Positions 23,934 to 35,100 of a DNA stretch of 64,000 bases are shown here, piece by piece. The DNA is from Psococerastis gibbosa. Taxonomy: Eukaryota; Arthropoda; Insecta; Psocodea; Psocidae. A program made the translations under genes and the position numbers. A model generated the notes under the pieces. The model saw only the letters and a program-made list of their open reading frames with translations, was not told where the DNA came from and searched no databases. The stretch spans positions 13,764,001 through 13,828,000 of the forward strand of contig OZ020484.1 in assembly GCA_963971405.1 (NCBI GenBank), given 5' to 3'. The number at the start of each line of letters is the position of its first letter. Positions within the stretch are counted from its first letter, which is position 1.

Positions 23934-24828
23934 ATGCTTCGTTTCGTTTCTTTTAGATCACTTACTGCTTTTAAGCAGTTGAAATCTATGCATTTAAAAT
24001 CTTTCACCACGTCTCGTCCGTCTTTTGTAACTTCAACCATTCCTGTATTAAATAAAGATGAGTAAGTATTACACAAGACATGGCAAAGCAGATAGAGGTT
24101 TTGCATATAACTTTCGATATTCTTTTTCTTTGTGCTTTCTACTATCGGATGAATTAGCCAAAATAAAAAATGTGGTTTGACTGGGCAGTGCTTCGCCACA
24201 AATCACGATCCACACTGAAGTTTGTCAGCTGTGACCGTAGGCCATCTATTTATTTGTAACACTCGTTGTATTAGCTGTAGCTATAGCCCAGCAGCAAGGG
24301 AACACTAAAATATTGTTCACCAGTTTATTTTGCCATATACTGTATGTGTGTATTGACACCAACTTGATATACGGTACAGGGGCTTGCATTATTATATTTT
24401 ATCCCTTTCCTTTAGGCATGACATTATTAATCATGGGCTGAAACCATTTCTTATTTTATTCGTAAATTTAATTTTTCTTTTGTTTCAGAGTAGAAGTCAC
24501 ATTTAGCCTGCCAAATGGAAAAAAGATAAATGCTAAAGGGAAGGTTGGAGATTCACTGTTAGACATTGTCGTAAATAATAATGTTGATCTTGACGGATAC
24601 GGTGCATGTGAGGGAACTCTCACCTGCTCCACATGCCATCTTATCCTATCTAAAGAAGACTATGAAAGACTACCTGAAAAGCCTACTGACGAAGAAATGG
24701 ACATGCTTGATTTGGCCTATGAATTGACCGAAACGTCTCGACTAGGGTGCCAAATCATTATGACGAAAGAACTAAATGGCCTGCAGGTTAAAGTTCCGGA
24801 GGGCGTGAATGACCAGAGAAGTGCATAG
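23934..24828 (+). CDS. FDX1: Mitochondrial [2Fe-2S] ferredoxin (adrenodoxin type), two exons
   Basis: Electron carrier between ferredoxin reductase and mitochondrial acceptors such as P450s, lipoylation or Fe-S assembly enzymes. Exons 23934-24061 and 24489-24828 join in phase 2 across a GT-AG intron to give 155 residues. Residues 1-40 (MLRFVSFRSLTAFKQLKS onward) are rich in R, K and S and lack acids, as expected for a mitochondrial presequence. The ferredoxin domain has the cluster cysteines in CEGTLTCSTC (C-x5-C-x2-C) and the fourth in RLGCQI. MDMLDLAYELT is the acidic partner-binding helix. DLAYELT and the C-terminus LQVKVPEGVND resemble vertebrate FDX1 more than FDX2. FDX1 versus FDX2 assignment in arthropods needs a tree. 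Confidence 0.94.
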
Positions 24829-26139
24829 CGAGCTGCATTTTGAATCGGCAGCTCTGAATTAGCATTATTTAGGTAAGCTCTGATCATCAACTATGTTATA
24901 ACTTTTCGCATAACATTTTTAATTGGGCGCAAAAACTGCTCATACCGGTAATTATTTTGTATGGCGAGTAGTATTAGCAATGTTTAAAATACCTAGATCC
25001 AAAACTAACTGTGATCATACCTGAATGTGCAATTTTATTGTCGCAAGCGAGATAATTCTTACAAATTCGTTAAAAATTGTATCCAGTAGTCTATGTTAGA
25101 CATTTTTTTAAAGAAAACAGGCAATGGTATTAGGATGGGACCTGGGGATTAAGCGTGCTCTGACACCTTCAATTGCCTGCCAACGTTGGCTAATGAAGGA
25201 TTTTTAGAGATTGCTAATCCATTAATTTATTCGTTTTATGGTGATTTTTGTAAGATATTGTTATTGACAGTGATTTTAAAATATACACATATTTCTTGTT
25301 GAACCATTTTATAACTCTTGGAATCCTTTTTAGTATTTTTCCCTGGAAACAGACAGTAGCTCGTCCTTTTTTATTGATAAAATCTGTCTCTATGTTCAAT
25401 TTGTTTAAAATAATATTATAAATATAAATAAATTAGGGTAATGTAAATAAAAATTCTTCCTCCGGTACACTGTGATGGTGCCAATCAGCGAAGGCCAGCC
25501 TTTTCAATTTTTTTGAAACTGACCTCGCCTAACTGACTATCGCATGATTTACTCAATTTTATCTCTGAAGTACCTTGAGATAATATCAACCATCCACAGT
25601 GATGAGTTGATGCACTGATAAGAATATGGATTCACAAACTATGGATAATGGTTGTTAGTGTTGTATTTTATTTTTTCTGTAATGAATTTTTATCTTCTTT
25701 AAACCTAGAAGAAAATCCTACTTCTTTATGGTCTTCTATTTTCAACATTTACCCCCTAAATCTGCCTTTCTCACCGTGGCCGGCATCTCATATCATATGC
25801 TACGATTACTTGACTAGAAAGAAGAAACCCCACAATTTTCTTCATTTCCCATAAGTAAAGAACGTGTACGGCTGCAAGCTTACGTATTAAGCCTTTTAAT
25901 GACAGACAAACACACACTAGTAGTTCCATAGTGGGATATTTTTGTGTAAGAAAGTTTGGTAATCCATGATTTAAGCGTTTGCCTACTTACGACTTTCTAG
26001 TCGGTTGCCGGTGTGTAAACCAGCAGTATCTTCCTCTGCATATTAGGAGAAAGGAATTTCCAATGAATAAGTCACTGTGATAAAAAATAACATATTAAAA
26101 CACAATTAAAAATAAGTTGACAGCAAAAGCTGGGAATGA
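24829..26139. other. Convergent intergenic region: 3' ends of ferredoxin and SLC6 gene
   Basis: The two genes' stop codons face each other 1.3 kb apart. AATAAA motifs occur near 25429 on the plus strand. The open frame at 25648-25854 has no recognisable content and is AT-driven. No RNA gene seen. Confidence 0.5.
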
Positions 26140-29100
26140 CTAGACTAAAGTCTTGTGAGTTAATGGTGATGCCGTTGTTGGAGAGAGTAGGGAAGGAGGC
26201 GCAGACATTCCCACCGAGGCCGCCTCGATCGTTGCTGCACTGCTTAGAGAGTTGGGTGCTGTTGAAGAGCCACCTTGTTGAAGTACTCGAGGGTTGTGCC
26301 TGAAACTTGATCGGAGGACATTCGCCACATCTGAAATATAGGAAAATGTAGGTGTTATTGCACATTTCATTCACATGTTTGGCTTTATCTCTTAACTTAA
26401 GTGCCAATGAATATATGTTTTTTTTTTAATGCTAGGCGCTCTGCCCATTTTGGGCTTCCGCGCTCATGTTGTTATCGCGCCAAACCCAACCCTTCTCAGA
26501 GTGTTCCGAAGAGGGGGGTTGACATTAGAAATTTTATGACGAGAGAGGTGACCCTCTCGTCATTTCCCAGCAGGTGTTGCAGAGTGAGGGGGAGCGGCAG
26601 AAGGGCTCTGGGGCCAGCGTAACTCGGGCAGGCCAGTATGATGTGCTCCACCGACAATACTGGCAGTTCGGAGGCGGTTCACCTGCCATAAGGTGGCCGT
26701 GGGTAAGTCTGGAGTGGCCCAGACGCATGCGCGACAACAGTATCTCCTCTCGTCTGTATGAATAATAAAGGGCTGGTGAATGGCTATTATAAATTTTCAG
26801 CAATCTGACTCTTTAAATCATTTTGAACTGTCCTGAATAGTCAAAAATATTTGGAGGGGGGGGGGGAGGCATAGTGCATAGTGGAATATTGTTACACCGT
26901 AAATATTTCGTTGTGCCTTCCAGTTTCAAGTTTGGTTGGAACATTCCCTATAATCTAGACCAGGGGTTCCCAACCTTTTTGGTCCGTGGACCACCATGGC
27001 TATGACAGGAAAATCGATAAATTCTAGGACCAAGATCAAGTAGTTTGTGCCTACAATTAAGTGCTAATATTTTATGAAATGTTTAGGACTGGTGTCGGTC
27101 GGATTTATAGTTCAGTGCAAAGACTTACTTTATTTTATTTCTAATTTCCAGTAACTCAGCTGTTTTATTTTCTTATTTCTTACTTTGGTCCGTGGACCAT
27201 CTGATATATGTCTGTGGTCCATGGACCACAGTTTGAGAACCCCTGTACTAGACATCTAGCCTACAATTTATGTGATTCATTTGAGGTTTGTGATACTTCT
27301 TTGTACTCTTTTACTTATGTCCAAATTTTATGTAGTAGGGTATGACGGCCAAAATTGCCAGCATTGTTCGAGAATTAAACGCATGTAACTAACCTTCCAC
27401 AGAGAAATAAGAAGAAGGTGGTTCGTCCTGTGTCATCTCGACCATTACGGAATGGTAATCAGGGGGTGGAGGCTGCGGCGGCGTCGGTTGCGGCTCTAAA
27501 GCAGCCTGTAGTCGTCTAAAACTTCTTCTAAAGCTTTGACGAAGCATTTTTGCTATCCTGAAAAATCATAATTACCTTTTATCTAACTATGACGATGTAT
27601 CATAAAGTGAAAATAGAAAGTATTGCTGAAATCATTGAACGTTTTGTGAAAATACACTTGCTACATTTCCTGAATCCTGGCCATGCTTCGGAGGGCATGT
27701 AAAGCAGGCGATCCTGGGTCCTCCTAAGTTGAGTATAGAAAAGGGCTTCATAGCCCTAACTCCGCTAGGTTGGCTTAGTAATTGAACAACGAAGTCAATA
27801 ACTATTTATTTATATTTTTTATTTACTTTTTAATGGGCCTAGGCTCATTGTCCCTTGTCCGATGCCAACGACCCCATGGATATCGACATTATTTGTATTG
27901 ATTCCGTATTAATTTTTCGCCACTGGCAAACAAACTGGCACACGTTCTCGATGTCAACCTACACCAGCTACAAGCGATAATGGACTAGCTGAGACAATCT
28001 TACCATTGACGCATTGAAAAAGGTGAAAGCATGACTTAACCAAGTACAAATACGAGTAAAGTCAATAACTAACTAACAATATTTGGTTCGACAACAATAT
28101 ACAATCCCTAGAATATCGTATTTGGCCCATTGACTGCTTACCTAACTCCAGTCGCTGTGGAGTACGAGGGGGGAGGGGTGTACTTGGGGGGAGGATCCTC
28201 TGAGGGAAGTGGAGGGGTTGCTCCATCGTCAGCTGGGGGCGCCGCAGGAATGTCAGTGTTGCCGGGGGCGGGGGCTGAGCCCGGCCTGCTCGCGCGGCCA
28301 CTTGTTGGTCTGTATAAATTACTCAGTCTCTGCAACACAGCGATGGGCATTTTATCAAGCAGTAGGTCTATTAAGGCGGGGTTTCCACCGACCGGCTAGG
28401 GCTAAATACAAATACGGAGACGTGGTAGCAGACATTCAAGACTTAGGCGGGGTTTTCACGACCTCGCATTGCAGAATTCAAATGACATTGACGGAAATTA
28501 GAATTTTTCTTTTTATAGAAATCTATTAAAATGTTTGTACTTAACATATCCCATGACGCCATTTTTTAATTTTAGTTTGTTTGTGATTTTACTGTATGAT
28601 CATTGATCAATTTTAACTATGGCATAGGGGAAAACAAACATTTCCTTCAATGTCATTTGCATTCTGCAATGCGGGGTCGGTGGAAACCCCGCCTAAGTTA
28701 CAATTTAAGGACCGAGTATTGCATTTCTTAGAGGCAGCAATTTTATTTTATAGATATGTGAGGGGGGTCAATAGAAGCTTAACCTCAAGTTTGAGGGGTC
28801 GCCACCCTTGTCCCGCGGCCGCCATATTGAAAAAAGGGGCGAAAACATTGTTTCCGCGGTATATCGGAAAAAAACAAAAATTTGAAAAACCTAATTTGTA
28901 GAAAATTGTTTTGCCTACAAATATGTTTATAAAACTTTTCGCCCTAAATTAAAAAATTGAAGGAGTTATAAGCAAAAAAGTAAGAAAGGTTGTAGCCTAT
29001 AACAATTTTCTTTTTTGCTCTGTAACTTTTTTTTTATACATTTTACAAAAAAATAACCTCAGACCAATCTTGTAGATGATCTTTTGAGGAAAATTTTAGC

Positions 29101-32100
29101 CCTATATCTTTTTTTATTTCATTCATTTAAAACGCTGTTGCAGCGCTCCAAAGTTGACCAGGCTCGTCAAAGCTCATGAGAATCCGGTCGAAACGAAATG
29201 TTTAACTTATTTTATTATTATTTTTTTATTGTAAATTTATTCTTACAACATTTTTGTTAAATTCGTACAACTTTACTTATTCATTCCTAACTCTTTTCCC
29301 CGCTACCTATGAGGTAGAGTCTGTAGGCGCGTTTGGCGTTTTCGATTTTTCCAGCTGAGTTTAGCCAGCCAAGTATTTACGGAGAAACCGAGAAACATCC
29401 TGAATTAGCTGGTGGTACCGCGCTATTCCTGAGTGAGAAAGTCGATCCATCTTTGCTCACTCTTGTTGGCGAACGTTTTTTCTTAGCTTTATGCGGCGGT
29501 AATAAAGACGACTCACTAGACGGCTTGCGATACAAACGATTTGCTAAGACAGTGACTAAAAATTAATTTAATTTATCAGCGCTGCCTCCAACACAAGATG
29601 CTGCTTGTTTTCACAGTCTCCGAGTATATCACCTGATCCAGTCGTTGCTATAGGAAGATATCAAAATCCTGAAGATTGGGCCTTTTGAATTTGAAGAATA
29701 AATTCCAACTATGACTCCAATTTTAACTCCTGTCATTCCTCAAACTATCATATTTGTCGTTGATTTAGATTCTGAGCCACAGTCTGGACCATCGAAGAAA
29801 AGTCGATTAGAGTAGCTAGCTATTAAGTGATTAATAATATTATGATGTCGAGGATTACGTTATAAGCAAGATGTCCGTGGAGTAGGCCTACTGGGGATAC
29901 CATCATAACCTCAGAGGGTTGAATGAAAAGAGTTAGGAATGAATAAGTAAAGTTGTACGAATTTAACAAAAATTTTGTAAGAATATATTTACAATTAAAA
30001 AATAAAAATAAAATAAGTTTAACATTTCGTTTCGACCGGATTCTCACGAGCTTTGACGAGCCGGGTCAACTTTAGAGCGCTGCAACAGCGTTTTAAATGA
30101 ATGTATTAAAAAAAGTCATGGGGATAAAATTTTCCTCAAAAGATCATCTACAAGATTGGTCTGAGGTAATTTTTTTGTAAAATGCATATAAAACAAAGTT
30201 TTAGAGCAAAAAAGAAAATTGTTATAAAACTTTTCATACTTTTTTGCTTATAACTTCTTTAATTTTTAATTTAGGGCGAAAAGTTATATAAACATATTTG
30301 TAGGCAAAACAATTTGCTACAAATAATGTTTTTACACATTTTTGTAAGGCGCCCACTCCACATACGTACATCGTCAATGAAAATTATGAAATTGAAGGAC
30401 ATTTCAATTTTACTCTATGCCATTGTTAAAATTCATCAATTATCAATTGATCATAGAGTAAAATATTAGAATATTAGAAGTTCTTTGGTAAAATCACATG
30501 ATCATACAGTAAAATCACAAACAAACTAAAATTAAAAAATAGCGTCATGGGATATGACAAGTACAACTATTTTAATTGATTTCTTTAAAAAGAACGCATT
30601 TCTGTATAAAAATTATAATAAGGATTAAATAATAAGGCGACGAAGAAAACAAATGCAATTTCAAGAAACAAATGCAAACAAATTTCAAAAATTTGGCGCA
30701 TACGCTTCAATTGAAAATTGTCAATTTTTGAAAAAAAACATATGGAATGGCCCCCATCAATGAGAAATTGAAATGTCCTTCAATTTCATAATTTTCATTG
30801 ACGTTGTACGTATGTGGAATACCCGCCTAAGACGCATAGTTTCCGATATATCGCGAAATCAATGTTTTCGCCCCTTTTTTCAATAAGGCGGCCGGGGGAC
30901 AAGGGTGGCGACCCCTCAAACTTGAGGTTAAGCTTCTATTGACCCCCTTACATATCTATGAAATAAAATTGCTGCCTCTAAGAAATGCAAAGCTAATGTA
31001 ACATGTCAATGGACTATGATAGCGGTGACAAATGCTACTAACTTCCCTAAATTGCCATCTCTTAGAGAAAGCTGTCTACACTTTCACTGAGGCACTAGGA
31101 CAATGACAGAACTACCTGATTTTGACGATATTTTCACGATTTTACGTTATACTTTCCTGTTGATTAGGCTACTTGATTGTATAATTTATCTGAAATATAT
31201 ATTTATTTATTAATTGAAAGAAAATTTATGAGATATTATTGCTATAAGAAACATGTCGATAGGAACAATTTCACTTATAAATATTTGCTGAATTTTTTTA
31301 AAATCAGCGCACTAACTGACAGGAGAAACATGTATGATGTTATTGCTGTTTATAACATCCTATCAAATAGGTTTCAATGTTCTTCCCTACTAGTGAATAT
31401 TAATATCCATGTCCCTTCAAACACCCGGCGCAAAAGTCTATTTTATATCAATTTGTACAGAACTAACTACCTACAAGAACTCGGACTTAATAGAATGCTA
31501 ACCAGGTGTAATATTCTCAACCTGAAGTGTGACATTGATATATTCCATGAATCACTAAATAGCATTAGGAGGAGAGCCTTACAACATGCGTTATAATACC
31601 ATATGTACTGTTATTATTCCACTTGTAACAACTTTGTCAAAATTGGAGTTTTTCCGTTTATTATAATATTTATTTATTTATTTATTTATTTAATTAATTA
31701 TAATTTGCCTTTGATGGCCCCCACTAAATAATTTCAATAGGAGGGTTTCATTACTTACATCAAGGATATCCGGTGGTCCATTGGAGAGATACCTATAGGT
31801 CTGGATAAGAGCCACCACTGGAATGGACAGCAAAGGCACTAGCTGCACGAACACCCCGACTTCACGTGCCCAGTAAGGCCAGTAGCCGCGGCCGCGCCAC
31901 ACCCACATCTCCTTGTAACCGCCGTTCTTGAAAACTGTAATGCAGGTAATGAGAAGTGCCACCGGCATGATGACATTCCAGATGAACGTGAGGAGGGGCG
32001 TCAGCCAGAAAGCGAGCGATTTCCCAAAGAGGGACGCTGCTATGTTTTCTCCAGTGTACGGGCGGCCGCGGATCATGAGAACGGCACAGAGCTCAGCCAG

Positions 32101-35100
32101 AGTCACGAGAAGCACCCACCAACCGCCGCCAACGCAATAGTCTAGGAAGTAGACGACAAACACTCCAAGCTGAAAGAAATTAATTGTAGCCTTCTTAATC
32201 TGGATGTACATTAAACTGCGTTGGGTATGGCAGCAGTGGGAGTACACCAAGCTCCTTAATACTTGATGTAATCGCTCCTCGAAATGTCGCTACAATGCAG
32301 TTGAAATATCCAAAATTTCAAGAAGAAAATGGGTCTACATGAGACGACCAAGTGTTACATTTGCAGTAGGTAAAGTAATCAAACCCAGAAACATACACTG
32401 TAACCAGGGGGAGGCGCTAGGGGGCGGCAGCCCGCACCGAAATTGTTTTTGACTTTACACTATAATAGAATTGAACTTTCCAGAGGTGCGACATTTAACT
32501 ACATGCTATAGGATTGAAGCCCTCCGCGAAATAAAATCCTGGTTATAAAATTGCAACGGGAACATACGGCATTGTACGCAGACCCGATTTTGTAAGGGTT
32601 TTTCTGTTAAATTAATAGAATTAAATCTTACAAGTTACAATGAGTAAGAAGACAGATAAGTTAGTTTTCCTTTATTGCATAACCACAAATTTGCAGAAAA
32701 AGTAACATCTTTACACCTGTCAGAGCACCTTCAGGCAGGTTAGTACATGAAATTTAAAGAACACCTTTTCCACATGAAAGTTATGGACTTGTGGACAAAG
32801 CCAGACATATAAAATTTTCTGACACCTTACAATACAATGTAATGGCAATTGGCAAAACTAATCAGAAAGAAACTCTACCGGAAGACGCACTTCTGCAAAA
32901 ATTCAATCTGAAAATAAAATTACAGTATTGCTACAGCTGCATTACCACATTTCCAGCGATTTCATGATTGTTGGTCCTGTTACAGTGTGTTACAATAGTG
33001 TTGCAACTCGTAATTTCAAAATAATAATTAATGTTAAATTTTATTAAACATTATTTTTAAATAAATTATTTAATGAAAACCATAAATCCTAAGTTATTGT
33101 TTATAAATAAAATAAATAAATAAGGACTTTGTTGTTTCTATTACTAAGCCAACCTAGCGGAGTTAGGGCTATAAAGCCCTCACTTACACTCAACTAGGAA
33201 GGCCCGGGCCGCCTGCTTTACATGCCCTCCGAAGCATGGCCAAAAAATGAGGGCCTCGGACCAACAACCTTTCTGGTGAAACTCCGTACCACTATGCTAC
33301 ATTTCATTGTTTATGGTAATCAAAGATATACTTGCCTCTGTAGTCATCGGCAGGCCAAGTACGAATCCCGAAGCACAGGCGAAAAATGTAATAGTTGTTT
33401 CCCATGACTTGAGAGCCTTGGCATTGATTGCCAGCACTCCCGTGATGACGCAGTGCCAAATGGCCAGTTGCTGAGCTACTCCGAAAAGAATTAAGTTGAA
33501 ATAAAATAAAACAGCCCAAAACGGAGATACTTCTTCAGCTCCTAAAAATGCCAAAGTAGCAGGCATCAGTTCAGTCGCCAGGCGAATTACTTGATACCTA
33601 AAAAGTCATCAAGACATGTTAATCCTTGAATATACTTCTCCAATTCCAACATTTACCCTATTATAAATAAATAAATAATGACTTTTTGTTGTTTCTTTAC
33701 TAAGCCAACCTAGCGGAGTTAGGGCTATAAAGCCCTCTCTTACACTCAACTAGGATGGCCCGGGACCGCCTGCTTTACATGCCCTCCGAAGCATGGCCAG
33801 AAAATGTAGCCAGTGTGGGATAGAGTACTTTTGTTTCTCAACAGCCAATGGGGAAAATTTATTCACTCACCATTAAGGGTGGTTCTAGCGGAAAATTTAG
33901 GGGGTGGGGTCAAAAGTTGCATGTGTAGGTGTGCAGGCAATACCCCCACCCTCCCGAGAAATCGTTTTTGTAAAAAATATTTTTACTATCTTATGAATTT
34001 ACACTTTTTTTTTGGGGGGGGGGGGGGTTGTGACCCCCGTGACCTCCCCGTGGATCTGTCATTGCTCACCATCCTGAAATTCCCAATCAAGTGAACTTCA
34101 TGCCTTTTTACTAAGTTTTGAATCTATGTTTATGGAATCGGTAGTACTAGGCTACAACACCGCTACAGTCTAAATAGCGAAGGAAGGTTACAGAATTACA
34201 GCATGATGACAATGTAGGCCTGCACAAAATTAATTTCTCAAAAATTATATGAAATACAAACGCATTACAATCATCTATTATTAGTACAGGAACGTTAGAC
34301 TAATTTTAAGCAAAACCTCGGAATGAGAGATGACAAACTATAAACTTGCATAAACCTTTATTTGAGTGCCCTATAACTTCTCTCAAACCCTACCTATCGT
34401 AGAGTGTCCGCGTCTATACAGATTTTCCGAGGTCAAAGGCTTGTTATCTCTCATTCCGAGGTTAACCCCTTATTTTCCTTAACTATATATTGTAGGTTTG
34501 CTCAACATATTGTACACTATTAGGGAGCTCGCGACTGCCAAATTAACAGTTAGCCCTTAACTTGGCGCTGTATCCTACAAGATACGCGCATTTGGCGGTC
34601 TCCACCGCGTTGGCTGTTAGCTCGGTCCGATTGCAGCGCCGGTCGAGAGTTAAAAGACTTCAAACTGAATTCCCCTGGCCTCTAACGGCAACCTTTGACA
34701 ACCCCTCGCCAGTGTCTACAAAGATGGCGCCGACGCGTTCAAAGAGGAACCCGCCGTTGGTAAGTATTTCATTTTTATCTTGGGAATCTGCACATTTTAA
34801 TAATTAAGGTTATTTATATTATTTAGTTGATGACTAGAGGCTTATAAATATTACAAAATACATCAGAAAAATATGTGTTTCTGCTCGCTGGAATGGTATA
34901 TAATTGCATGTATCTTTCAAGATACGTTGCCAAGACTTGTGTGATTGACTCCTTTTTTGGCTTGTATCCTACAAGACACATTGCCATGAATCGTGTATTT
35001 GGTGCTATTTATTTAACGTATCCCTCAAGCTACATTGTCAAATGCGAACATATAAAAATCACTCAAAAATGCATTAATATTTCAAAATTGAAAAAATATT

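Larger units (their letters stand above)
28697..31000. mobile_element. Large foldback element D with captured gene fragment
   Basis: The left arm (about 28697-29296) is matched in reverse by the right arm (about 29928-30995). Shared landmarks are GAGGGGGGTCAATAGAAGCT, AACCTCAAGTTTGAGGGGTC and GGCCGCC, and AGATCATCTACAAGATTGGT. The right arm is lengthened by a nested subfamily C foldback at 30348-30827. The arms are about 600 bp; the central spacer (29297-29927) holds a protein-like fragment. A single-arm relative lies at 62812-63310. No transposase seen and no clear target duplication. Confidence 0.85.

Noticed and set aside
25648-25854. Open frame downstream of ferredoxin
   Set aside because: 68 codons, no recognisable content, no splice context, and base composition typical of the flank.
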